A stretch of 64,000 nucleotides of DNA from Pseudomonas guariconensis (GCF_024127895.1 NZ_JAMYBK010000003.1:276138-340137); one strand, 5' to 3'. Shown: positions 54,905-63,783, counted from the first letter of the stretch. The notes: generated by a model not told the origin, from the letters alone. A program made the numbers and translations.

Positions 54905-57331
54905 ATGCCCCCACGCCACCCCTTCCTGCTCGCCCCGCTCTGCCTGGCACTGGCCTGTTGCCTGCCGGTGGGCGTCGCCTGCGCCCAACCCCAGGCCGAC
55001 AGCCGCCAGCAGACCTGGACATTCGACCTGCCCGCCGCCTCGCTGGCCACCACCCTCGATCAGGTCGCCCGGCAGAGCGGGCGCACCATCGTCTATGCGC
55101 CGGAACGGGTACGCGGCTTCTTTGCACCGGCCATCCAGGGCCACATGACCGCCGAGCAAGCCATCGCCCGTGCCCTCTCCGGCACCGGCCTGGTGCTGCA
55201 GGTCACCCCCGGCGGCATCCTGACCCTGGACCGGCAACGCACCGACCAGGTCAACCTCGGCGAAGTCATGATCGACGCCACGGCCGCCGAACAGGCCTGG
55301 GGGCCGGTCAGCGGCTACGTGGCCACGCGCAGCGCCACCGGCACCAAGAGCGACAGTGCGCTGCTCGAGGTCCCGCAGACGGTCAACGTGGTCACCCGTG
55401 ACCAGATGCAGGCCCAGGGCGCGCAGAACGTCACCGAGGCCGTGCGCTACACCCCCGGGGTGGTCGCCTCCTTCGGCGACAGCGACAGCCGCAACGACGT
55501 CCTGCAGAGCCGTGGCTTCTTCCTGCGCTACAACCTCAACGGCTCGCGCCTGCCCTACGGTGCCTACAGCGCCGCGATGATGCGCATCGAGCCCTATGGC
55601 CTGGAACGCATCGAAGTGCTCAAGGGCCCGGCCTCGGTGCTCTACGGCCAGAACACCCCCGGCGGGCTGGCCAACCTGGTCAGCAAGCGCCCGACCTTCT
55701 CGCCCGTGCACGAGATCCAGCTACAGGCCGGCAGCAACGACCGCACCCAGGGCGCCTTCGACTTCGGCGACGGCCTGGACGACGACGGTACCCTCGCCTA
55801 CCGCCTGACCGGCCTGCTGCGTGACAGCCAGGGCGAAGTCGACCACGGCTACGACAAGCGCGAGTTCATCGCACCGGCCCTCACCTGGCAGCCCAGCGAA
55901 GACACCCGCCTGACGCTGCTGAGCCACTACCAGAAAGACCGCAGCATCTCCGACTACGTCGCCTTGCCGGCCGACGCCAGCCTGCACGCCGGCGCCAACG
56001 GCCGCCTGCCGCGCAACCGCTACCTGGGCGAGCCCGGCTTCGACGGCTACGAGCGCGAGCAGTTCTCCCTGGGCTACCTGCTCGAGCACCGCCTGAACGA
56101 CGTCTGGAGCCTGCAGCAGAACCTGCAGGTCAACCGCGTGCAGATCGACAACAGCGCCAGCCCCGGCTACCTGCTCAGCGCCGACGGCCGGGAACTCAGC
56201 CGTGTCGCCACCCGTGGCGAAGGCCAGGCGCGCAGCGTCACCGTCGATACCTTCGCCCAGGCCGACTTCACCACCGGCCGCCTCGGTCATCGCTTCCTGG
56301 CAGGCGTGGACTATCTCTCCCTGACCGACGAATACCAGTTCGCCTCGGGGCTCTACACCACCCCGCTGGACATCTACGCGCCGCGCTACGGCCAGGCGGT
56401 GCCCGAGCTGATTCCCCGGATCGACTACCACCAGCAGCGCGAACAGACCGGCCTGTACCTGCAGGACCAGATCCGCCTGGACAACTGGCTGTTGACCCTC
56501 GGCGCCCGCCAGGACTGGGTCTCGACCCGCACCGAAAGCGGCCTGGCCGGCGAAAACCGCAGCAAGCAGCGCGAAGACAAGCCGACCGGCCGCATCGGCC
56601 TGGCCTACCTGTTCGACAACGGCCTGGCGCCGTACCTGAGCTATTCGACCTCGTTCGAGCCGCTGGACGGCACCGACTTCTCCGGGCGCCCCTTCACGCC
56701 GATGACCGGCGAGCAGTACGAGGTGGGCGTGAAGTACCAACCGCCAGGCAGCAACGCGTTCGTGACGCTTTCGGCCTTCGAGCTGACCCAGGAGAACATC
56801 ACCACGCCCGACCCAGACCCCACCCACGCCGGCTTCAACGTGCAGACCGGCGAGGCACGAGTGCGCGGCCTGGAACTGGACGCCAAGGCCAGCCTGCACG
56901 AGCGCCTGGACCTGCTGGCCTCCTATGCCTACATGGATTCGCGCGTCACCAAGGCCAATACCGCAGCTGACGGCAGCAGCCTGAAGGGCAACGAACTGGT
57001 CCAGGTACCTGCGCACCAGGCCTCGCTGTGGCTCGACCACACCCTGGGCGACGGCCTGTTGCAGGGCGCCGGGATAGGCTTCGGCGCACGCTACATGAGC
57101 AAGGCCTACGGCGATGCGGCCAACACCCTGGAAATGCCGGGCCGCACCCTGTTCGATGCCAGCCTGCACTACGACCTGGGCAAGGCCGATGGCCGCCTGG
57201 ATGGCGCCGACCTACGCCTGAGCGCCAACAACCTGTTCGACAAACGCTACGTGGCGTTCTGCCAGAACGCCCTGCAGTGCTACTACGGCCAGCGCCGGAC
57301 ACTGCTGGCCACCTTGACCTACCGCTGGTAG
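54905..57331 (+). CDS. TonB-dependent siderophore receptor with N-terminal signalling domain (FecA/FpvA-type)
   Basis: 808-aa outer-membrane receptor. Signal peptide LAPLCLALACCLPVGVACA, then an STN signalling domain (about 33-95; FDLPAASLATTLDQVARQSGRTIVYAPERVRGFFAPAIQGHMTAEQAIARALSGTGLVLQ), a plug (EVPQTVNVVTRDQMQAQGAQNVTEAVRYTPGVV ... MRIEPYGLERIEVLKGPASVLYGQNTPGGLANLVSKRPT), and a 22-strand barrel ending in aromatic TLTYRW. The 106-bp gap after the FecR gene has a T-rich tract but no clear Fur box, in line with activation by the ECF sigma. ATG at 54905 has GGAG 6 nt upstream and is preferred over 54893. Family type is hydroxamate/FoxA-FiuA-like, but the ligand is not determinable. Overlaps the next, convergent gene by 13 bp. 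Confidence 0.93.
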   Translation: MPPRHPFLLAPLCLALACCLPVGVACAQPQADSRQQTWTFDLPAASLATTLDQVARQSGRTIVYAPERVRGFFAPAIQGHMTAEQAIARALSGTGLVLQVTPGGILTLDRQRTDQVNLGEVMIDATAAEQAWGPVSGYVATRSATGTKSDSALLEVPQTVNVVTRDQMQAQGAQNVTEAVRYTPGVVASFGDSDSRNDVLQSRGFFLRYNLNGSRLPYGAYSAAMMRIEPYGLERIEVLKGPASVLYGQNTPGGLANLVSKRPTFSPVHEIQLQAGSNDRTQGAFDFGDGLDDDGTLAYRLTGLLRDSQGEVDHGYDKREFIAPALTWQPSEDTRLTLLSHYQKDRSISDYVALPADASLHAGANGRLPRNRYLGEPGFDGYEREQFSLGYLLEHRLNDVWSLQQNLQVNRVQIDNSASPGYLLSADGRELSRVATRGEGQARSVTVDTFAQADFTTGRLGHRFLAGVDYLSLTDEYQFASGLYTTPLDIYAPRYGQAVPELIPRIDYHQQREQTGLYLQDQIRLDNWLLTLGARQDWVSTRTESGLAGENRSKQREDKPTGRIGLAYLFDNGLAPYLSYSTSFEPLDGTDFSGRPFTPMTGEQYEVGVKYQPPGSNAFVTLSAFELTQENITTPDPDPTHAGFNVQTGEARVRGLELDAKASLHERLDLLASYAYMDSRVTKANTAADGSSLKGNELVQVPAHQASLWLDHTLGDGLLQGAGIGFGARYMSKAYGDAANTLEMPGRTLFDASLHYDLGKADGRLDGADLRLSANNLFDKRYVAFCQNALQCYYGQRRTLLATLTYRW

Positions 57332-59562
57332 TCGAGCAGCCAGCGCTGCAACGCCTGGGCCGGCATCGGCCGGCCCAGCAAAAAGCCCTGCCCCTGGTCG
57401 CAGCCGGCATGCCGCAGGAAGTCGTACTGGGCCTGGGTCTCGATGCCCTCGGCGGTGATGCGAAAGCCCAGGGCATGGCCCAGGTCGATGATCGCCCGGG
57501 CGACGGCCACCGCGTCGTCGTCATCGGGCAGGTCCTTGATGAAGGCGCGGTCGATCTTCAGGTGATCGATGGGCAAGGCGCGCAGGTAGGCCAACGACGA
57601 GTAGCCGGTGCCGAAATCGTCCACCGCCGTGGTCACCCCCATGGCCTGCAACCGGGCCAGCACCGCGCAGGCCTGCTGCTGGCTCTCCATCAACAGGCTC
57701 TCGGTGATTTCCACCTCCAGCAGATGCGGCGCCAGGTCATGGCGCGCCAGGGCCGTGGCCAGGCTGCTGACGAAGTCGCTGCGCTCGATCTGCAGGGCCG
57801 CCACGTTGACCGCCAGCGGGCCAGGCAGGCAGTCCTCGGCCCGCCAGGCTGCCAGTTGCGCGCACGCCAGCTCCAGGACCCGCTCCCCCAGGGGGATGAT
57901 CAGTCCGGTGCGCTCGGCCAGGGGAATGAACGCCCCCGGCGACACCAGACCGTGCTCCGGGTCGCGCCAACGCAGCAATGCCTCGATCCCTTCCAGGCGC
58001 CCGCTGAACAGGTCGACCTTGGGCTGGTACCACAGCTCGAACTCGTTGTGCTGCAAGGCCCGGCGCAGGTTGCGTTCCAGCTCCAGGCGCTGCTGCAGGC
58101 GCTCGGTCATGTCGGGATGATAGGGGCGCCAGGCGTTGCGCCCACTCTCCTTGGCCACGTACATGGCGGTGTCGGCATGGCGCAACAGGCTGTCGACGTC
58201 CTCGCCATGCCGCGGGCACCAGGCCAGGCCGATGCTACCGGTGACCAACGCGGCATTGCCGTTGAGATCGAAGGGCCGTTGCAGGCAGTGCAACAGGGCA
58301 CGGACCTGGTGGCTGACCTGCTCCTGGCTGCCCTGGAGCATGAACACGAACTCGTCGCCGCCCAGCCGGCAGACCCGGTCCGGGGTGTCCAACTCCTGCA
58401 GGAAACGCGCCGTGGCCTGCTGCAGCAACAGGTCGCCCATGGCATGGCCAAGGCTGTCGTTGACCTGCTTGAAGCCATCGATATCGAGCATCAGCACCGC
58501 CAGGCCCTCGCCTTGGGCGATCGCCTGGGCCAGCTGTTGCTGGAACAGCACCCGGTTGGGCAAACCGGTGATGGTGTCGTAGTGGGCCAGGCGTTCGAAG
58601 CGGGCCTGGGACTGGCGCAGCTCGCGGTTGCGCTGTTGCAGCAGGCGATGATTGCCGCTGAGCTGGGCGACGAACAGGCTGAACAGCCCGGTGCAGCCCA
58701 AGGCGAAGAAGAACAGCGGCGAAGCGAACAGGCCCAGGGGCGGCCAGCCATCGCGGGGCGCGGCCACCAGTTGCCAGTGCCCGCCCGGCACCTCGACCGT
58801 CTGGCTCAGCAAGGGGTCGTCGAACAGCCGCGCATCGCCCCAGATCAGCGCCCCGTCGGCGCCCTTGCCATCGCCTCCGCGCACGGCCAGCTGGATCTGC
58901 AGCTCCGGCCCCAGGCCTGCCGCCCACAACAGGCGGTCGGTATCGGCGACGATCGACACATTGCCCCAGTAGAGTTTCACCCCACGCTTGCCGGTGATGA
59001 ACACCGGGCGCCGGTAGATCAGCGCCCGGCCGCCCTGGTACAGCTGGACCGGCCCGGCCAGCACCGCCTGCTGGTGTTCGCGGGCCGACTGCAGCAGGGG
59101 GAACTGGTCCGGCAGGTGGCGGTAGTCCAGGCCCATGATCGCCTGGTTGCCCTCCAGCGGATAGACATCGCGGACCACGTCCGCCGGTGCCAGGGCGACA
59201 TGGCGCATGTAGGGTACCGAGTCGAGCGCGCCACGGGCCATGCCGTGGAAGTGCCCGACGCTGATGCGGCCATCGGCGGCGATCAACTGGGCGATGCCCT
59301 CGGCCTCGCCGAATGCCGCGCGCAGCTGTGCCTCCAGGGCGGCACGCACGCCAGAGAGGCGTGCGCTGAGATTGGCCAGTTGCTCGCTCTCCCGGCGCTG
59401 CTGGTCCAGGTGCCCGAGCAGCGCCGACAGGCCGATGCCCACCAGGGCGAAGCCGACCGGTAGCAGGCGACCGAGGGTACGCCGCAATGTCCCTTTTGCA
59501 GGCGCCGGTTCATCGAGGGGGGTAGGGAGGGTTCTCATGGGCGGCGGCCGAGGTCTATTCAT
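57319..59562 (-). CDS. bifunctional diguanylate cyclase/phosphodiesterase with CHASE domain (GGDEF-EAL)
   Basis: 747-aa membrane-bound c-di-GMP protein. It has a short cytoplasmic start and span (LLPVGFALVGIGLSALLGHL), a periplasmic CHASE sensor (about 60-240; RDVYPLEGNQAIMGLDYRHLPDQ), and a second span (LFASPLFFFALGCTGLFSLFVAQL). The GGDEF domain is intact (LGGDEFVFML) and is followed by an EAL domain with the EAL signature (GIEALLRW), DDFGTGYSSLAYLRALPIDHLKIDRAFI and AEGIETQAQ. Both active-site motifs are conserved, so either activity is possible. It is divergent from gapN and convergent with the receptor. It might influence the EPS system, but that is only a thought from neighbourhood. Start at ATG 59562, alternative ATG 59538. 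Confidence 0.9.
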   Translation of the reverse strand: MNRPRPPPMRTLPTPLDEPAPAKGTLRRTLGRLLPVGFALVGIGLSALLGHLDQQRRESEQLANLSARLSGVRAALEAQLRAAFGEAEGIAQLIAADGRISVGHFHGMARGALDSVPYMRHVALAPADVVRDVYPLEGNQAIMGLDYRHLPDQFPLLQSAREHQQAVLAGPVQLYQGGRALIYRRPVFITGKRGVKLYWGNVSIVADTDRLLWAAGLGPELQIQLAVRGGDGKGADGALIWGDARLFDDPLLSQTVEVPGGHWQLVAAPRDGWPPLGLFASPLFFFALGCTGLFSLFVAQLSGNHRLLQQRNRELRQSQARFERLAHYDTITGLPNRVLFQQQLAQAIAQGEGLAVLMLDIDGFKQVNDSLGHAMGDLLLQQATARFLQELDTPDRVCRLGGDEFVFMLQGSQEQVSHQVRALLHCLQRPFDLNGNAALVTGSIGLAWCPRHGEDVDSLLRHADTAMYVAKESGRNAWRPYHPDMTERLQQRLELERNLRRALQHNEFELWYQPKVDLFSGRLEGIEALLRWRDPEHGLVSPGAFIPLAERTGLIIPLGERVLELACAQLAAWRAEDCLPGPLAVNVAALQIERSDFVSSLATALARHDLAPHLLEVEITESLLMESQQQACAVLARLQAMGVTTAVDDFGTGYSSLAYLRALPIDHLKIDRAFIKDLPDDDDAVAVARAIIDLGHALGFRITAEGIETQAQYDFLRHAGCDQGQGFLLGRPMPAQALQRWLLDYQR

Positions 59563-59676
59563 CCTGTATCGGCGCGGTGGCGCCAATGTTGAGCCAGACT
59601 GGTGTTTTTCTTCACCAGGGTGCATGCTCGCAAGCTGAAGCGTTTCACCCCCAAGAAAAAGTGAGGTGCAGTACCC

Positions 59677-61296
59677 ATGGACCGTCTGCTCGATTCGCTG
59701 TTTCCCGAAGCCTGTGACATCCCCGAGGCCTGGCGCCTGGGTGAGCCCCTGGAGCAACGCGACTACCTGGTCGCCGGCCAGCTCAGGCGCTGGGACGGCC
59801 CGCTGGCCACGGTACGCAGTCCAGTGTGGATCAAGGACGGCGATGGCGAACACCAGGTGGTGCTCGGCAGTGCTCCGTTGCTCGATGCCGAGACCGCCCT
59901 CACCGCCCTGGACGCCGCGGTCGAGGCCTACGACAAGGGTCGCGGCGCCTGGCCGACGATGCGCGTGGCCGAGCGTATCCAGCATGTCGAAGCCTTCCTG
60001 GCGCGCATGCGCGAGCAGCGCGAGGCGGTGGTCAAGCTGCTGATGTGGGAGATCGGCAAGAACCTCAAGGACTCGCAGAAGGAATTCGACCGTACCTGCG
60101 ACTACATCGTCGACACCATCGACGCCCTCAAGGACCTCGACCGCCGCTCCAGCCGCTTCGAGCTGGAACAAGGCACCCTCGGCCAGATCCGCCGCGCGCC
60201 CCTGGGCGTGGCGCTGTGCATGGGGCCCTACAACTACCCGCTCAACGAAACCTTCACCACCCTGATCCCGGCGCTGATCATGGGCAATACCGTGGTGTTC
60301 AAGCCAGCCAAGTTCGGTGTGCTGCTGATCCGCCCCTTGCTGGAGGCGTTCCGCGACAGCTTCCCGCCAGGGGTGATCAATGTCATCTATGGCCGTGGCC
60401 GCGAGACGGTGAGCGCCCTGATGGCCAGCGGCAAGATCGACGTGTTCGCCTTCATCGGCACCCACAAGGCGGCCAGCGACCTGAAGAAGCTGCACCCGCG
60501 CCCGCACCGCCTGCGTGCCGCCCTGGGGCTCGATGCCAAGAACCCGGGGATCGTCCTGCCCCAGGTCGACCTGGACAACGCGGTCGAGGAAGCGGTCACC
60601 GGTGCCCTGTCGTTCAATGGCCAGCGCTGCACCGCGCTGAAGATCCTGTTCGTCCACGAGGATGTGGTCGAGCCGTTCCTCGACAAGTTCCAGCGCAAGC
60701 TCGCCGCCCTCGAGCCGGGCATGCCCTGGGAGCCAGGCGTGGCCCTGACGCCGCTGCCCGAGCCTGGCAAGGTCGACTACCTCGACGGCCTGGTGGCCGA
60801 CGCCACCGCCAAGGGCGCGCGAGTGCTCAACCCGGGCGGCGGCCACAGCCGCGGCTCGTTCTTCTACCCGGCCCTGCTCTACCCGGTCGGCAGCGACATG
60901 CGCGTGTACCATGAGGAGCAGTTCGGCCCGGTCGTGCCGGTGGTGCCCTACCGCGACCTGCAGACGGTGATCGACTACGTGCTCGACTCCGACTATGGCC
61001 AGCAGTTGAGCCTGTTCGGCAACGACCCGCACACCATCGGCATGCTGGTGGACACCTTCGCCAACCAGGTCGGGCGCATCAACCTCAACGCCCAGTGCCA
61101 GCGCGGGCCGGACACCTACCCGTTCAACGGCCGCAAGAACAGCGCCGAAGGCACGCTGTCGGTGCACGACGCCCTGCGAGTGTTCTCCATCCGCACCCTG
61201 GTGGCGACCAAGTTCCAGGACGCCAACAAGGCACTGATCAGCGAGATCATCCGCAACCGTCAGTCGAGTTTCCTGACGACCGACTACATTTTCTAG
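59677..61296 (+). CDS. gapN: aldehyde dehydrogenase family, NADP-dependent glyceraldehyde-3-phosphate dehydrogenase-like (GapN)
   Basis: 539-aa aldehyde dehydrogenase-fold enzyme of the non-phosphorylating GapN-like type, longer than classical GapN (about 480-500) by an N-terminal extension. The catalytic Cys is C318 in NGQRCTALK, the Asn is N186 in PYNYPLN, and the NAD(P) loop is FIGTHKAASDLKKLH. Oddly, the canonical general-base motif (E)LGG is not found: residues 282-290 read ALGLDAKNP. The segment is typical for this larger bacterial GapN subgroup, but catalysis should be checked. GAGG is 9 nt before the ATG. Monocistronic, with a terminator after it; divergent from the GGDEF-EAL gene. 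Confidence 0.78.
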   Translation: MDRLLDSLFPEACDIPEAWRLGEPLEQRDYLVAGQLRRWDGPLATVRSPVWIKDGDGEHQVVLGSAPLLDAETALTALDAAVEAYDKGRGAWPTMRVAERIQHVEAFLARMREQREAVVKLLMWEIGKNLKDSQKEFDRTCDYIVDTIDALKDLDRRSSRFELEQGTLGQIRRAPLGVALCMGPYNYPLNETFTTLIPALIMGNTVVFKPAKFGVLLIRPLLEAFRDSFPPGVINVIYGRGRETVSALMASGKIDVFAFIGTHKAASDLKKLHPRPHRLRAALGLDAKNPGIVLPQVDLDNAVEEAVTGALSFNGQRCTALKILFVHEDVVEPFLDKFQRKLAALEPGMPWEPGVALTPLPEPGKVDYLDGLVADATAKGARVLNPGGGHSRGSFFYPALLYPVGSDMRVYHEEQFGPVVPVVPYRDLQTVIDYVLDSDYGQQLSLFGNDPHTIGMLVDTFANQVGRINLNAQCQRGPDTYPFNGRKNSAEGTLSVHDALRVFSIRTLVATKFQDANKALISEIIRNRQSSFLTTDYIF

Positions 61297-61304
61297 CCGG
61301 GCCA

Positions 61305-61335
61305 GCTGGGGCGTATAGCAGCCCCAGCATTCTTT
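61305..61335 (+). terminator. intrinsic terminator after gapN
   Basis: GCTGGGG (61305-61311) pairs with CCCCAGC (61322-61328) around a 10-nt loop and is followed by ATTCTTT. Lies 9 bases after the gapN stop. Confidence 0.75.
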
Positions 61336-61415
61336 CCAACAATGTAACTGACGACTAGAACGCAAAGACCTTGAAGGCACCGCCACTAATGGGGAAATGA
61401 CATTTGCGTATTCGG

Positions 61416-61441
61416 CGAAACTGTACAAGCATACAGTTTCG
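61416..61441 (+). promoter_or_regulatory. LexA-like (SOS) box before the VOC gene
   Basis: The core CTGTACAAGCATACAG (61421-61436) fits CTGT-N8-ACAG, and symmetry extends outward (CGAAA / TTTCG) to 26 bp with 10-bp perfect arms around CAAGCA. It lies 44 nt before the VOC start codon, where it could overlap the promoter. Whether LexA or another repressor binds is not known. Confidence 0.6.
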
Positions 61442-61480
61442 TCTCATGCATGAGCCCACCCCAAGAAGGAGGACCTGGCA

Positions 61481-61948
61481 ATGGCAGTCAAACCCATCCC
61501 CGAAGGGCAACACAGCATCACCCCGTACCTGGGCATCCAGGGCGCAGCCAAGGCCATCGAGTTCTACAAGCAGGCCTTCGACGCGGTCGAGATGTTCCGT
61601 CTCGACGGCCCCGACGGCCGCATCGGCCACGCCGAGCTGAAGATCGGCGACTCCTCGCTGATGCTCGCCGACCCGTGCGACATGGAAGACGGCCTGGCCG
61701 CCAGCCAGTCGGTCTCCGGTACGGCCATCGGCCTGCACCTGTATGTCGAGGACTGCGACAAGGTCTATGCCCAGGCCGTCGCCGCCGGTGCCACCGCGGT
61801 GCGCCCGCTGCAGGACCAGTTCTATGGCGACCGCAGCGGTGTCCTCAAGGACCCATTCGGCAACCTGTGGTTCGTCTCGACCCACAAGGAAGACCTCAGC
61901 CCCGAGGAAATCCGCGCCCGTGCCGCCAAGCTGTTCGCCGGTAACTGA
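61481..61948 (+). CDS. VOC-family protein (PhnB/glyoxalase-like)
   Basis: 155-aa vicinal oxygen chelate protein of the PhnB/YdhR-like glyoxalase superfamily, probably a dimer. It has two beta-alpha-beta-beta-beta modules: YLGIQGAAKAIEFYKQAFDAVEMFR...GRIGHAELKIGDSSLMLAD and GLHLYVEDCDKVYAQAVAAGATAV...FYGDRSGVLKDPFGNLWFVSTH. The D-P-x-G-N-x-W ending is the family signature; the usual metal ligands are only partly present. AGGAGG lies 8 nt before the ATG. A LexA-like palindrome in its promoter suggests a damage or stress response, unusual for this family. Substrate unknown. Confidence 0.88.
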   Translation: MAVKPIPEGQHSITPYLGIQGAAKAIEFYKQAFDAVEMFRLDGPDGRIGHAELKIGDSSLMLADPCDMEDGLAASQSVSGTAIGLHLYVEDCDKVYAQAVAAGATAVRPLQDQFYGDRSGVLKDPFGNLWFVSTHKEDLSPEEIRARAAKLFAGN

Positions 61949-61952
61949 GCGG

Positions 61953-62028
61953 CAAGCTGCAAGCTGCGAGCTTCAAGTTGAATGCCGCGCGGCTTTGCTT
62001 GAAGCTTGAGGCTTGTAGCTTGGAGCTG
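61953..62028. repeat. imperfect inverted repeat (AAGCTGCAAGCT family)
   Basis: Arm 1 (61953-61977, ...GCTGCGAGCTTCAAG) and arm 2 (61998-62028, CTTGAAGCTTGAGGCTTG...) are near-complementary with several mismatches. The second arm contains the TGGAG ribosome site (62021-62025) of the next gene. This resembles a short palindromic repeat seen in many pseudomonads, recognised here only from its pattern. Confidence 0.6.
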
Positions 62029-62032
62029 CTTC

Positions 62033-63220
62033 ATGCGAATCATCGAAAAGAACGCCACCCAGGTGCGCACACTGACGCCGGCCGAGGAAGAACTGCTGGC
62101 CGGTTTCGTCACCGGCACCCTCGCCGGCCCACGTCTGTTGCAGGCCAATCAATGGCTGATGAAAGTGCGCAGCGCCAACCAGTGGCTGGCCTGCGATTGC
62201 CGCAAGGATGCCGTGCCGGTGCTCAATGTCACCCTCAACGGCAACACCGGCACGCTGTTCCTGCGCAACAACCCGGACACGCCCGAACATACCCCTGGTT
62301 GCCCGTTCAGCAAGGCCGAGCGCGAGGCCACCGAGCGTGTCACCGAGGCCGTGCAACCTGCAGCCTGGCTACCGCCCGATACACCGCTGCGGCTGCTCGG
62401 TGATTTCCGCCGGGCCAGCGAAACAGCCAGCGGCTCGGCCGAGGCCAACGAGCGGCGCGAACAGCAGCGCCTGCTGTCGCTGCTGCTGACCTGGATCGAA
62501 GCCAGTGGCTTGAACGTCTACGCCACCCACCTGAAGAAAGACCTCACCGCTCAGTTCGCCGAGCTGCGCAGCGTCGCTGGCCGGTATCCGCTGCTGGAGC
62601 GGGTCCCGGCCAGCAACTACCTGGAAACCCGCCTGGACATGAAGCACATGATGATGCTCAAGTCCCGCCTGCGCGAGGCCACGGTATTCGGCAACCACCG
62701 CCGCCACGGGCTGCTGCTCGACTGTGTCGACCAGATCAAGGGGCGCAAGCTGTTCAATGCCCGCAGCGAGGACGGCTTCGACTTCCAGGGGCACCACCTG
62801 TACTGGGGCGGCAACCGGGCGACCGGCCCCTTGCTGGCCCTGGCGCTGTATTCGCCGACCAGCGCCGGCAGCCACTTCTATGAGCTGATCCATGTGGCCA
62901 GCGTACCGGTGCTGTCCCGTGGGCACCTGTTCCCGGTGTATCGCGACGAGGAACGCGAGCCACTCAAGGCGCTGGTGTCGCTGGTCGACTGGATGGCGAG
63001 CAAGGGCGTCAAGGTGCTGATGCGCCGCCCGGTGATCGGCGGCCAGGTGATGGACGAACTGGTGCTGACCTCCGACCAGGACCGGGTGCTGTCGGTGTCG
63101 CTGCTGGAGCAGCCGGCCGGGCCCGAGCCGGATGCCGAGAACTTCAAGCGCTATGCCGACTTCAAGAGCCTGGAGACCTTTCGCAAGTATGTGGCGGGGT
63201 TCTTCATGCGTGAGCGTTGA
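62033..63220 (+). CDS. conserved protein of unknown function (395 aa)
   Basis: I do not recognise this family. It is a soluble, mainly helical protein with an N-terminal part (1-100) carrying a possible zinc-binding set C54-x-C56 (WLACDCR) with H86 and C90 (EHTPGC), then a region with RREQQRLLSLLLTWIEASGL, and a C-terminal alpha/beta domain (VFGNHRRHGLLLDCVDQIKGRKLFN, LLALALYSPTSAGSHFYELIH, GVKVLMRRPVIGGQVMDELVL). The ATG at 62033 is chosen because TGGAG lies 7 nt upstream; that site sits inside an inverted repeat that could hide it. It may form a unit with the upstream VOC gene (84-bp gap), but the repeat separates them. Confidence 0.75.
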   Translation: MRIIEKNATQVRTLTPAEEELLAGFVTGTLAGPRLLQANQWLMKVRSANQWLACDCRKDAVPVLNVTLNGNTGTLFLRNNPDTPEHTPGCPFSKAEREATERVTEAVQPAAWLPPDTPLRLLGDFRRASETASGSAEANERREQQRLLSLLLTWIEASGLNVYATHLKKDLTAQFAELRSVAGRYPLLERVPASNYLETRLDMKHMMMLKSRLREATVFGNHRRHGLLLDCVDQIKGRKLFNARSEDGFDFQGHHLYWGGNRATGPLLALALYSPTSAGSHFYELIHVASVPVLSRGHLFPVYRDEEREPLKALVSLVDWMASKGVKVLMRRPVIGGQVMDELVLTSDQDRVLSVSLLEQPAGPEPDAENFKRYADFKSLETFRKYVAGFFMRER

Positions 63221-63236
63221 GGGGCCAGGCTGCCTC

Positions 63237-63684
63237 TCAATTCAGGGCTGCGGAGACGAGCATCCAGCGTGATTTGACGCTCGTCGATCCCCAGAAGCGT
63301 TTTTGTTGTTCGAGCCATGGGCTGCTTTGAGTGGCCGAGATCATGATGTAGAAGTCGCGGGTGCATGCGATATGGAAGCTGATGGTGGCGACGCCGAGCA
63401 GTCCGATCACGAATGGACTGATCATAAAAGCAAGTTGAATCTCCATAGACCAGCTGCTCACATCAATCATGGGTAGAGTCATGAATACGTTCGCCTGCCA
63501 GTTCGCCAACCACACCGCCGGTAACGCCCCATCAATGAACTCGGGGGGCAAACATCATCGTTGTGCGAACCTTTTGCCTAGTGAAGCCAAACAATATAGC
63601 GATCTTGGCAACCAAACGTTGAGTTAGGCGCACACCTACATAAATAGCGAAATTTCCCACAACAACCCAGGAATCTGCTGGCAA
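63237..63684 (-). pseudogene. frameshifted membrane-protein gene beside vgrG
   Basis: From a TTG at 63684 the minus strand reads LPADSWVVVGNFAIYV... then LTQRLVAKIAILFGF ... TTMMFAP and stops after a run of six C (six G on +, 63543-63548). Dropping one base continues the same protein as APEFIDGALPAVWLANWQ and on through IQLAFMISPFVIGLLGVATISF to the stop at 63237. Span 448 nt is one base more than a multiple of three. The joined product would be about 148 aa with two or three hydrophobic segments. Upstream of the TTG is AAGAAG. Causes: a real +1 pseudogene, phase variation at the G-tract, or an assembly error. It may be a neighbour or immunity-type gene of the T6SS vgrG, a guess from position. 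Confidence 0.6.
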
Positions 63685-63783
63685 GACTTCTTCTTATCCA
63701 CCACTTACGGTCCTTACCTTGTTTCGTTACCGAATGCTCTCTTTTCACAGCGGGCGCTCGGTAAATCTGGATAAGGATCTTCC

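Noticed and set aside
57319..61428. A single giant protein joining the GGDEF-EAL gene with the open frame opposite gapN
   Set aside because: The part beyond 59562 is antisense to gapN and has no homology-like sequence; the CHASE-GGDEF-EAL protein starts at 59562 or 59538.
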